A stretch of 64,000 bases of DNA. It comes from Pelagimonas phthalicica (GTDB lineage: Bacteria > Pseudomonadota > Alphaproteobacteria > Rhodobacterales > Rhodobacteraceae). Made by a program: the position numbers and the translations under genes. Location: contig NZ_SOAP01000002.1 of NCBI RefSeq assembly GCF_004364805.1, forward strand, positions 248,001 through 312,000, in the 5' to 3' direction. Below are positions 1-8,122 of the stretch, piece by piece (positions within the stretch are counted from its first letter, which is position 1; each line of letters begins with the position of its first letter). Below the pieces are notes generated by a model. It saw only the letters and a list, made by a program, of their open reading frames with translations, did not search any database and was not told the DNA's origin.

Positions 1-129
1 TACCGCAAGACAGGCAACCTCCGCGCGGTGCAACTGCTGCTTGGTCACACCAAGGTCGACAGTACAGAGCGTTATCTTGGCGTCGAACTCGAAGATGCCC
101 TGAGCATAGCTGAGCGCATTGATATCTGA
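1..129 (+). CDS. Tyrosine recombinase/integrase, C-terminal fragment cut by window edge
   Basis: The reading frame is open from the first base and stops at TGA 127-129, giving about 42 residues. It contains the box II region of tyrosine recombinases: a leucine-rich stretch followed by LLGH and, ten residues later, the ERYL segment holding the catalytic tyrosine (LLGHTKVDSTERYLGV). This matches the C-terminus of phage/ICE-type or XerC/D-like integrases. The N-terminal part lies outside the window, so it cannot be told whether the gene is intact. A strong hairpin follows directly. It probably marks an integration module at, or nested within, the left side of the island. Confidence 0.85.
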   Translation, partial: YRKTGNLRAVQLLLGHTKVDSTERYLGVELEDALSIAERIDI

Positions 130-136
130 GACACCT

Positions 137-164
137 TGGCGAACGGTCCTGCCGTTCGCCATTT
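137..164 (+). terminator. Rho-independent-like terminator after integrase
   Basis: A perfect 10-bp stem (TGGCGAACGG / CCGTTCGCCA) with a 5-nt loop begins 7 nt after the integrase stop codon and is followed by a short TTTC run. Position and stem fit a terminator; the T tract is short. Confidence 0.6.
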
Positions 165-343
165 CAAAGCGGGTGTCCGTCCCTTATGCGGCGTTGGTCG
201 GCGCTGAGCCCATTAGTTTCAAATGCTGCGCGGCACACGAATGGCCGCAAAATGGACGCTGTCCTTCTCTTCTGTGGTTGAAGACCATCTTGCAATGAGA
301 ACACTTCATACCAATATTCAAAAAGGTAGGCAGGAGGCGAACC

Positions 344-805
344 ATGGGAACAGTGCGTTTAAGTGAGAAATTTTCTGAACTTCCTAGGGAAAGCGCTAAG
401 GACCTGGCTCCAGAAGAAATTGATCGTTACCTCGCATCAAAGTACCGATTGCCGAATGACGAAAAAGTCGTCGAAAGGTCACGGCAACTCCAATCCGATG
501 GCGATATCGGAGACCAGATGCTTCGGGACATCGTGATCAAAGAAATCGAGGCAAAATCAGAGAGCGAAAGACGAGAGTATATGTTTAAGACATCGCTTGC
601 GCTCTACGGAGTTTGCGCCACTTCTATGCTCATGTCTGCGCTGATCGTTCTCTTCGGAGGCGTCGAGGACAGCGTGTTTTCAACACTCTTTGCTCTAAGC
701 CTATTCGCGATTTCATGCGGCGCGGCTGGGTTTTCATATTTTAGGTTTTCTAGCAAACTCGTGGAGGCAGAAGCCACGTCACAAGCGCATGGCGACAAAA
801 GCTGA
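344..805 (+). CDS. Hypothetical protein with two C-terminal membrane segments
   Basis: A 153-aa protein with a strong ribosome binding site (GGAGG, 6 nt before ATG). Residues 1-80 are charged and soluble. Two hydrophobic helices lie at about 82-104 and 110-133, followed by a short polar tail, so the protein is probably an inner-membrane protein with a cytoplasmic N-terminal region. The family is not recognised. Base composition is AT-richer than the operon that follows, suggesting a separate origin. It sits alone between the integrase remnant and a repeat-filled gap. Small two-helix proteins are common in accessory islands, but nothing here shows a specific role. Confidence 0.6.
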   Translation: MGTVRLSEKFSELPRESAKDLAPEEIDRYLASKYRLPNDEKVVERSRQLQSDGDIGDQMLRDIVIKEIEAKSESERREYMFKTSLALYGVCATSMLMSALIVLFGGVEDSVFSTLFALSLFAISCGAAGFSYFRFSSKLVEAEATSQAHGDKS

Positions 806-859
806 TAGTTCGCAAAACACCTCAAGAGCCATTTTCTCGAAAATTTCTCAACGACAGCA

Positions 860-1215
860 AAGTCCGCGACTGAGTTGTAGGATCGGCCTGCGGCGAAAGT
901 TTGGTTTCGGTTTCCATGAGATCGACGCCCTGCAACGACTGTTTCGGTGACTTACACGACATCGCAGCAACAAACATTCTCCACGCGCGAGCAAATGCTG
1001 CGTCAGCAATAGCTGCGTGAGCGAAAGGCTGGATTGTCCGCTTCTGAGTTGTCGAACTCAGCTGCGGCAAAAGTTCACTTTCGATCTTGGCCAAGTCGAT
1101 ACCCTTGAATGGCTGCTTAGGTGACATGCGCTGCTTCGCAGTGAATGACATGCCGCGATTGCGAAGTCATGCTGCGTCAGCGAGGTACCGAAATCGAAGG
1201 TCGGCAAAGTCCGCC
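860..1215 (+). repeat. Two degenerate tandem copies of a ~174-bp repeat (left flank of five-gene operon)
   Basis: Two imperfect copies follow one another (about 860-1041 and 1036-1215). Both contain CTGAGTTGT, then CTGCGGC(G/A)AAAGTT, a GTGACxT block, the exact 12-mer TGCTGCGTCAGC (996-1007 and 1170-1181, 174 bp apart), and end in TTGTCCGC or AAGTCCGCC. The same family recurs on the far side of the operon (9700-10020), again as two copies 173 bp apart. No protein is evident. The gap 806-1642 otherwise holds only a doubtful small minus-strand frame. Confidence 0.65.
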
Positions 1216-1277
1216 CAACTCCATCCAAACGCCCTGCAGTTAAGATCGGTAGTGAGCCCAATTAGTACCTTGAGCCT

Positions 1278-1514
1278 TCAGGCTGCGCTCGCCAGCCGCG
1301 CCAAAATTAACGCCTTTGTATCGAAGGTCGTGTTGCGCGGCAGCAGGAAAACCAGCCATTGACGCCCGGCGCGGTTTAGGTATCCGCGGCAAATTACATT
1401 TCGCGGACCAAGCGCTGTTTCGGCCTGCTGTTTAAGTCTGTTTTCGGTAATCGAGCGAAGAGAAACAACGGAGCTTGCTGGTCCGTCCAGGGAGGGTTGA
1501 GCTTCGGTCACCAT
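1278..1514 (-). CDS. Doubtful small protein or gene remnant
   Basis: A 78-aa frame on the minus strand in the 800-base gap before the five-gene operon. The sequence is not low-complexity and shows an amphipathic pattern (QWLVFLLPRN near the C-terminus), but no family is recognised and there is no convincing ribosome binding site. It may be a decayed gene fragment or a chance frame within repeat-derived DNA. It is recorded because nothing else occupies this stretch. Confidence 0.2.
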   Translation of the reverse strand: MVTEAQPSLDGPASSVVSLRSITENRLKQQAETALGPRNVICRGYLNRAGRQWLVFLLPRNTTFDTKALILARLASAA

Positions 1515-1642
1515 ATCTTTTTTAGTGAAGCCAAATGTGGAAAGAACATTTGGGATACAATCAATCCTTGCTAGTTGGCCGGTATCTTATTAGCGTTCTT
1601 TCAAAATTTGTTTACCTAAACAGTTTCACTTACGGAAGTTCG

Positions 1643-2578
1643 ATGCCCGACCTAAATTCGATGCCAGATTACAGACGTCAGATATTGTTAGCTCAGCTGT
1701 ACAACGCGATCGAATGCCTTCCCGAGGTTGGATCCGACGAGGCGATCGAGGCAGTGCGAGAGTTGGCGCGCGATTGCATGGTGGCGCTCGAAAGTTCATT
1801 ACCTCCGAACCATCTCCATGAGAAGGTCTTTACCGACCACGTGTTCCCGCGTTGGAACGAGCTTTTTCACTTTGATGAGAGACGTGAGGAGGTCTCGAAG
1901 ACCCAGATGGCCACATTGGTGACGCGCTTCGTGCTGGTCGAGTATCTCCTACCCGAGGGATTCTTGGACGTGGACATGGTCACCAATGATGACTTCGCCG
2001 AGCTTACGGCCAGTGACTTCGAGCCAGGCGCACGGGTAGGTGCCCAGACACTTGAACGCCCTGACCTCATGTGGGCCACAACGATGCAGGACGTTATCAA
2101 CGTTGCGCCAAGTGCGAAAACTGAACGCGTAATCCCGTTCGAGGAAGCGCGCACGCTGCGGGACCACCTGGGGCTTGTACAACGTGGGGCGAACGCCGAA
2201 TTAGTGCTACTAGTCTTCGACTTAGATGCCCTCTGCAACCATACAGATTCGCCCGAAACACAGGTTTCGCGGCCCTTCATTTTCGAAGGGATCGGCAACG
2301 CACGGTTCCACCTGTTCGACCACCAGACCCATGCCCCGTGGAATCGCGCGCTCAACCTCGCGGCGGTCAAAGACCCGGGAACCATGCCGGAAGGGGGGCG
2401 TGAAATCGTCATGACCTCGGTCCCGTGCAGCGCCGTGGAACGGTGCATCCCGTTGGAGGTTCTTGACGAGCCGCCCTGCACCGGGCGAGAAAAGGTCGTG
2501 GTGGACATCATGATGCGTCAGCAGTCAATCGACGTGGCGAAACAACGGATCACTCAGTTCCTCAAGGAAGCGGGCTGA
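1643..2578 (+). CDS. Unrecognised protein, gene 1 of five-gene protease/hydrolase operon
   Basis: The frame is open upstream to 1535, but ATG 1643 is preferred because GGAAG lies 4 nt upstream and the preceding 36 codons look non-coding. This gives 311 aa. No motif of a known enzyme is visible: no P-loop, no signal peptide and no membrane segment. The N-terminal part is helical; the C-terminal half (VLLVFDLDAL, FIFEGIGNARFHLFDH) looks like mixed alpha/beta. The stop is 3 nt before the next ATG, so the two are translationally linked. Composition is GC-rich like genes 2-5, unlike the surrounding accessory DNA. Function unknown; it probably acts with the downstream protease and hydrolase. Confidence 0.75.
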   Translation: MPDLNSMPDYRRQILLAQLYNAIECLPEVGSDEAIEAVRELARDCMVALESSLPPNHLHEKVFTDHVFPRWNELFHFDERREEVSKTQMATLVTRFVLVEYLLPEGFLDVDMVTNDDFAELTASDFEPGARVGAQTLERPDLMWATTMQDVINVAPSAKTERVIPFEEARTLRDHLGLVQRGANAELVLLVFDLDALCNHTDSPETQVSRPFIFEGIGNARFHLFDHQTHAPWNRALNLAAVKDPGTMPEGGREIVMTSVPCSAVERCIPLEVLDEPPCTGREKVVVDIMMRQQSIDVAKQRITQFLKEAG

Positions 2579-2581
2579 AGG

Positions 2582-3835
2582 ATGCCTGAGCTCGTCCAAC
2601 TCCAAAATGCAGAGGCGCTGGCGGATTGGATACTCGATGCCGCGCATGCCTACGGGAAGACGCTGGTTCCGAATGCGCAGACCGGCGACGTGCCGGAGGC
2701 CATCGACCGAAAGCGCGCGGACGCCAGGGACGTCCTTGAGAAACGCCGCCGCGCACTCGACCCAGTACCTTACGATGGCGAGGATTACTTTCACCGCCAT
2801 GTCAGCCAGGCGCTTGGCACCGCCGACGCGCTCAGCAACCCCGATCACCCACGCGCAGGCATGCCAGACCGCACGGGCCCGTTGCGGGAGGTCCTGGAAC
2901 GGCTCTTGCTGCAATGGGTCCCGTCTCAGGGGGCCGCGACGCTGTACCTGCTGCTCGATCTTGCGCGTCGGCACCGGCTGGAGCCAGCGGTGGAGACCGT
3001 GCACATGTTGCTCGCGCGCGGCCAGGTGGCGAGGACGCCCGCGGATTGGCACAAGGCGATCGGGCGAAAGGCCGTAGCGATTGCTTATGAATTCGCGCCT
3101 TCGACGATGGCGCGGAACCTACTCAAGGAGATGCCCAACCGGAATGACTACTGGTCACCCGATTGCAGCGTGATGACCGCGGCGGGGCTGGTGCAGGCGG
3201 AGCCTGACAATTGGTACACCCATCTGTCGCGCTTTCAGCCCGAGCTCGCGACGCTTAAGCTGGGCGCGCAGCGCAGCGCCTTGCGACAGGTGGTCGCCGG
3301 GGCCGGGTTTCGCAACGTGCTGATCGGCAGCTCGGCCATCCTGCCCTACACATTCGACCCCGACGGCCGCCCCGCGACCCCGCAGAGCTACAGACATATG
3401 CCCACGCTGGAACTCCTGTTCAAAAGCGCGGCCACGCCGATCAAAACCGGCGTCGCCTACACGACGTTGTACTTTCAGACACGCGATGCTGAATTCGAGT
3501 TGCCCGAGATCGCCAAACAGCCCGAGGTACACGACGCGTATCGAGCAGCGCTCGGCCAGGACTGGGACACCGAGCGCACTTTAGACACGTGCAGCTACAG
3601 TTACATGTATCTGGCCGGAGTATCGGCGGACCTGTCCGTGGATGCTGGGCTAAGGCGGCTTCACGGCGCGACAAAAGCGCTTACGAAAGACCTGGATGTG
3701 CTGGGCACGGAAGCGAAACCGCCAGGCGCGGGCGATGCTGACGCTTTGGGGGCATGGGGGGAACTTGAGGCGCTTGAGGACCTCTACCGCGCCGACAACC
3801 TTCTTGACGAAGCGCTCTGGTTGGACGCGCCATGA
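2582..3835 (+). CDS. Unrecognised protein, gene 2 of five-gene operon
   Basis: 417 aa, starting 3 nt after gene 1 stops, with AGGAAG about 11 nt upstream, and overlapping gene 3 by ATGA. No signal peptide, membrane segment or enzyme motif is seen. Residues about 90-165 are helical and leucine-rich (LYLLLDLARRH, VHMLLARGQV), possibly a repeat-type solenoid. The centre (TLELLFKSAATPIKTGVAYTT and on) looks like beta/alpha sequence. The C-terminus is acidic (ELEALEDLYRADNLLDEAL). The tight spacing implies co-expression in fixed proportion with gene 3. Family not recognised. Confidence 0.8.
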   Translation: MPELVQLQNAEALADWILDAAHAYGKTLVPNAQTGDVPEAIDRKRADARDVLEKRRRALDPVPYDGEDYFHRHVSQALGTADALSNPDHPRAGMPDRTGPLREVLERLLLQWVPSQGAATLYLLLDLARRHRLEPAVETVHMLLARGQVARTPADWHKAIGRKAVAIAYEFAPSTMARNLLKEMPNRNDYWSPDCSVMTAAGLVQAEPDNWYTHLSRFQPELATLKLGAQRSALRQVVAGAGFRNVLIGSSAILPYTFDPDGRPATPQSYRHMPTLELLFKSAATPIKTGVAYTTLYFQTRDAEFELPEIAKQPEVHDAYRAALGQDWDTERTLDTCSYSYMYLAGVSADLSVDAGLRRLHGATKALTKDLDVLGTEAKPPGAGDADALGAWGELEALEDLYRADNLLDEALWLDAP

Positions 3836-6459
3836 CAAAGACGCAGCTTCTGGAACACAGCATCTACAACGCGGCGCGGCTGCGGGGCCTCGCATATTTC
3901 AACGACTATGATGTCCGCTACGCCGAGCAGTTCCGGCGCCCGATCCGCTATTTCATTGACCCTGCCGTGGCCTTGCTGCTTTTCGTTTGGCCGGGCCGGC
4001 TTTATGATCAAGAACGCCACAACGTCTCTTACCTGGCGACGTTTTCCTATGGCTCTCCGGGGCAAGAAGCCGAGGTTGTGGACGCGCTGCTGTCGGGCGA
4101 ATGCCTCTTTCTGACCGATCTTGACGCCGACAAAGCAGGCGGCGAGACGCCGGCCTTTCGTCACCGTGAGATGTTCCCGTCCCATTGGACCGAGTTTGTG
4201 AACCGGCTCCGGTCCTTCCTGGGCCAGGAGGTAGGGCGCGACAGCGTGGGGCTCACCGCCGAGTTCCAGGACGCTATTTCCGACGCTCGCAACCACCTAG
4301 AAGGTGCCAATGAACAGATAAACCAGGGCGGCCTCGAGATCCAGAAGAGGCTGCGAGCCGAACGGATGGAGGCGGCGGCCGCTCGGCTGGAGCGAACGAC
4401 GATCATGCAGATCGCGATGCAGCGGCGCATCCGCGAGCGCCAACTTGTCCTCCCAGCCAGCCAACTCCCGCAGACCGTCTTCCGGCCCGGCGAAACCGAG
4501 GTGAGCGCCTGGTCCAAGGCGTTGCGCGACGCGGGCAAGAAGGACAGCATCCGAGCGGATGCGAAGGTCCTGGCGCAGTTGGATATGCTCAACGAGGCGC
4601 AAGCGCAGAAGCCGCGGTCGCAGCGCGTGCTGAACGTGCTGGTCACCGGAGATCACGCGATCCACCAGGCCTTCTTTGACCGGAGGCTCGAGGCTGCGCA
4701 ATACGGCGGCCGCGGCGGCGAAATCGACAGCGACGGTCGGTTCGTGCCGGATTGGGACCGCGAGATCTTCTCACGCTTCATGCGCACCTATACTGTACGG
4801 CACCCCGCGCAGTTCGTGGCCACGCTGAACCAGAGGCAGATGCGCAACAAGATCAGCGGCCGCCAACTTTTCAACGAGGTCGTCACAGGGACCGAGGCGA
4901 TCATTGCGATGATCACGGACTCCGAGGCGGAGACCATCGACCTCGCCACAGAGGCCGTGCGCGACGCCAGCAGTGCGATCCAGAGGATCCAGGCCTGCAT
5001 TGCTCGGATCACCTCGAAGGACCGTCAGCGCATCCAAAAAAGCTTTGACGAGCTTCAGGACAAATGGCTGGGCAGCACGCAGCACTCGATCATCATCAAT
5101 CGCGGCGCCGTGATCGACCGCATGCGCGCCGCTCGGCAGATCCATGAGCACGTGCAATTGGGCGACGGTCAGTTGGAGAAGTTCCTCGAAGATGAGCAGC
5201 TGTCACTTTGGAACAGCGTCACTCAGATCGGCCTGGCCACCGCAGCCCGCGAGGCCCTAGGTCAGGTCCGCGATGCCCTTGTCGAACGGCGTAGGAAGCG
5301 CGGCAAAGACGAAACGCGCATGCCCGCGCATCTGATTTTCGACTATGGGCCCGTTATCGGCGACAAACGGCTGCACACCGTCCAAGAAGAGCTGGAGCTT
5401 AACAACAAGTCCACGTTTGACGAGATCGATCGCCGCATCACAACGCTTGACGACGACCGAATCTGGAGCGCGCTTCTGCTCAGCGCCGTGTTGGCCGCGC
5501 GCGCGTCCGATTGGAGCCGCCTCATCTGGTACGCGGACAAGACACGGGAAGCCTTTGAGGCAGCCGCAAAAAGCAATCACACCGACACCCAGGACGAAGG
5601 GTATTTTGAGACGCTCTATGCCGCGGCCATAGGACGGCGCATGCGCCATTACGAAAGCGACTTCGAAGAGGCCGACGGATTTCTTTCGCGGGCGATCGAC
5701 CACCACGCGAAGGCGCCGGAAGACGACCACAAGGAACAATTGCGATTGGCACGCGCGCTTTCTGAACGGGGAACGCTGCGCCTTTTCGAGCAGTTTCGGC
5801 GACTGCGCTCAAGTTCACCCGAAAGCTGCCTAACGGCGGAAGACATGATCATAGCCAGGGACGACCTGGAACACGCCGACCGATTGGCGCGCAGCCACTA
5901 TGACCAGCTCTTCAAGCAAAACCAGATTGATCACTTCGACCCCCGCACGCAGAACCAGCTCAGACGCGTCTCTGGGCATGTTTGGCGCCAGGCGACACTC
6001 AATCGCCCCTTCTTCGACCTCTTGGGCCATTTCATCCTGCCCGAAGCGCCAGGGTTCCCCGACAGCTACACCCCCTCACGCTTTCACGACATGGTGGAAG
6101 AAGCCAAGCGGGCATGGCAGCGGCTCAAAACAGAGTCCGCCATGAACAAAGCCAGAGGACGCAACGAAGAATCGACCGATGCCGCTCTTGCAGACGGCGT
6201 GCCCGAGTTCGACGATGAGGGGGAAATCAACGCACCCTTGAACAGCCCACTCTTTCTGTTCGACATCTCCGTGCTGACCTTCGCCGACATCAGCGAAGCC
6301 TCGGACGAGAACAGAAGCAAACTGGAGACGCTTCGGGCCGATATCGACGAGTATTACGGAAAGCTGCGCAGGACGGCAGCAACGCGGCACGACCGCATGA
6401 TGGCGCGCGACTTCTACGATTGGGTGACGCAACGGGTGGATGAGCTGCTGAACAGCTGA
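3832..6459 (+). CDS. Large unrecognised helical protein, gene 3 of five-gene operon
   Basis: 875 aa, starting inside the stop of gene 2 (ATGA). It has no Walker motif, nuclease motif, signal peptide or membrane helix that I can see. A coiled-coil-like charged helix spans about 150-200 (repeated E/R/K with LERTT, RIRERQ). The part at about 600-700 is rich in paired amphipathic helices (ETLYAAAIGRRMRHYESDFEEADGF and following), resembling TPR-like repeats. The likely role is a scaffold or sensor for the protease and hydrolase encoded next, by analogy with other multi-gene conflict operons. This is inference only. Confidence 0.8.
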   Translation: MTKTQLLEHSIYNAARLRGLAYFNDYDVRYAEQFRRPIRYFIDPAVALLLFVWPGRLYDQERHNVSYLATFSYGSPGQEAEVVDALLSGECLFLTDLDADKAGGETPAFRHREMFPSHWTEFVNRLRSFLGQEVGRDSVGLTAEFQDAISDARNHLEGANEQINQGGLEIQKRLRAERMEAAAARLERTTIMQIAMQRRIRERQLVLPASQLPQTVFRPGETEVSAWSKALRDAGKKDSIRADAKVLAQLDMLNEAQAQKPRSQRVLNVLVTGDHAIHQAFFDRRLEAAQYGGRGGEIDSDGRFVPDWDREIFSRFMRTYTVRHPAQFVATLNQRQMRNKISGRQLFNEVVTGTEAIIAMITDSEAETIDLATEAVRDASSAIQRIQACIARITSKDRQRIQKSFDELQDKWLGSTQHSIIINRGAVIDRMRAARQIHEHVQLGDGQLEKFLEDEQLSLWNSVTQIGLATAAREALGQVRDALVERRRKRGKDETRMPAHLIFDYGPVIGDKRLHTVQEELELNNKSTFDEIDRRITTLDDDRIWSALLLSAVLAARASDWSRLIWYADKTREAFEAAAKSNHTDTQDEGYFETLYAAAIGRRMRHYESDFEEADGFLSRAIDHHAKAPEDDHKEQLRLARALSERGTLRLFEQFRRLRSSSPESCLTAEDMIIARDDLEHADRLARSHYDQLFKQNQIDHFDPRTQNQLRRVSGHVWRQATLNRPFFDLLGHFILPEAPGFPDSYTPSRFHDMVEEAKRAWQRLKTESAMNKARGRNEESTDAALADGVPEFDDEGEINAPLNSPLFLFDISVLTFADISEASDENRSKLETLRADIDEYYGKLRRTAATRHDRMMARDFYDWVTQRVDELLNS

Positions 6460-6490
6460 TGTGAGGCCCGCGTGAGAGAGGGAGGATCAA

Positions 6491-8095
6491 ATGGTCGAAG
6501 AAGAAGAGGAATTTGCGGAGGAAGAGGAAGCCTCTACGAACACAGCCTCCGCGCATGGCAAAAAAAGGGTCAAAGGCAAAAAAGACGACGTCTACAACCC
6601 TGACGAGATGGACTTGTCTGTCATCTCCAAGCCCCTGCTCGAACGCATGGCGGATACGGGCGACGATGTGCCCATTCCGACCGTTATTGACCTCAACTTC
6701 ACCTTCCGCGAGGGCTTGCCAGCCGCCAAGACCCATGTGTGCGACCAACTCAAAAAGCTGCTTGGACCTGACGACTGTGAAACGGCTGTCGACAAGCGCA
6801 AAACGCGGCTCGCGCCGCAATTCGTCTTTGCCAATTTGACCGCGCAGATCATCCGCAAGCTCGCCGCGCTGGCCTATCAGAATGGCACGCAGGGCAGTCC
6901 GGGGGATGCGGCCTTCGCCAACCGTGCCATCTTCCTGATATGGCTCGACTTCAAGCTGGAAGCCCACATCACCAGAAGCGTTGCGACCGTGAAGGTCGAC
7001 GCGGCCACCCGCTCCTTCAGTGCCAGCGGGGAGAACGTTGTCTGGGCCGTGGTCGACAGCGGCATCGACCGCAACCACCTGCATTTCGAGAAACACGAGA
7101 ACCTGAAGCTTAAGCCCACCGACCTGCCAATTCGGCACATGGATTTCACGCGCAACTGGGGGGACGATGCGGCGAAGGACGAAGAAGCCGCGGCCCTCAC
7201 CGACGAATACGGGCATGGCACGCATGTGGCCGGGATCATCGCCGGGGAGTACGACAACAACAATGATACTGTAGCCATCACGCGCATCAAACGTCGCGAC
7301 GAGTATGGAGATCCAGAATACAGCAAGAACACAATTAGAACGTTGAAAGGCATGGCACCAAAATGCCGCCTCGTCAGTTTCAAGGTGCTGGACGAGGAGG
7401 GAGAGGGCGACGTCTCGAACATCATCGCGGCCCTCGCGCAGATCCAAGAGATCAACGAGCACGGCCGCTTCATCCGCATCCACGGTGTCAACCTTAGCGT
7501 GGGCTACCCGTTCAATCCTGAATGGTTCGCTTGTGGCAAGAGCCCGCTCTGTGTGGAAGTGGATCGGCTGGTGCGCTCTGGCGTCGTTGTCGTGGTGAGC
7601 GCGGGAAACTCGGGCTACGGCACCAAGCAGACCGAGATGACCAAGGTCATCCGCGCGGGGATGATGATGACGATCAACGACCCGGGCAATGCCCGGCTGG
7701 CCATCACTGTGGGCGCCACGCATCGGGACAAGCCCCACGAATTCGGGCCGTCTTTCTTCTCTTCGAAGGGGCCGACAGGGGACGGGCGCTTCAAGCCCGA
7801 TATCCTCGCGCCCGGTGAGCGCATCTTGTCCTGCGGTGCCGGCGCCAAGGCCCGTGCGCGGACAACCGACAACGCCGAAATGAAACGGCTCTATGTGGAC
7901 GATTCCGGCACCTCCATGGCGGCGCCGCATGTGTCGGGCGCGATGGCCGCCTTCCTATCCGTGCGCCGCGAGTTCATCGGCGAGCCCGAGCGCCTAAAGC
8001 AGATTTTCATGGATACCGCAACCGACCTGGGACGCGACCGCTACATGCAGGGCACCGGACTTCTCGACCTGATGCGCGCCATGCAATCGGTTTAA
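6491..8095 (+). CDS. Cytosolic S8 (subtilisin-like) serine protease, gene 4 of five-gene operon
   Basis: 534 aa with GGAGG upstream of ATG. The subtilase triad is complete: Asp189 in VVDSGI, His242 in GHGTHVAG, Ser475 in SGTSMAAPHVSG, with oxyanion Asn373 in SAGNSG. There is no signal peptide. Instead the N-terminus is extremely acidic (MVEEEEEFAEEEE) and then lysine-rich, followed by a ~130-residue domain before the catalytic core that could be a regulatory or prodomain. An insertion of about 40 residues lies after the His motif. Most S8 enzymes are exported, so an intracellular one embedded in a fixed operon suggests regulated proteolysis of a cellular or invading target, or of a partner protein. 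Confidence 0.92.
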   Translation: MVEEEEEFAEEEEASTNTASAHGKKRVKGKKDDVYNPDEMDLSVISKPLLERMADTGDDVPIPTVIDLNFTFREGLPAAKTHVCDQLKKLLGPDDCETAVDKRKTRLAPQFVFANLTAQIIRKLAALAYQNGTQGSPGDAAFANRAIFLIWLDFKLEAHITRSVATVKVDAATRSFSASGENVVWAVVDSGIDRNHLHFEKHENLKLKPTDLPIRHMDFTRNWGDDAAKDEEAAALTDEYGHGTHVAGIIAGEYDNNNDTVAITRIKRRDEYGDPEYSKNTIRTLKGMAPKCRLVSFKVLDEEGEGDVSNIIAALAQIQEINEHGRFIRIHGVNLSVGYPFNPEWFACGKSPLCVEVDRLVRSGVVVVVSAGNSGYGTKQTEMTKVIRAGMMMTINDPGNARLAITVGATHRDKPHEFGPSFFSSKGPTGDGRFKPDILAPGERILSCGAGAKARARTTDNAEMKRLYVDDSGTSMAAPHVSGAMAAFLSVRREFIGEPERLKQIFMDTATDLGRDRYMQGTGLLDLMRAMQSV

Positions 8096-8122
8096 CCCCT
8101 CAAGGAAAAGTGGAACACGGCG

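Noticed and set aside
860-1215. Possible CRISPR array in the left flank
   Set aside because: Only two degenerate units of ~174 bp exist; this is far from CRISPR repeat and spacer lengths and no cas gene is present.
6290-7930. 546-codon open frame antisense to the S8 protease
   Set aside because: Opposes a gene with a complete catalytic triad; composition is typical of an antisense shadow.
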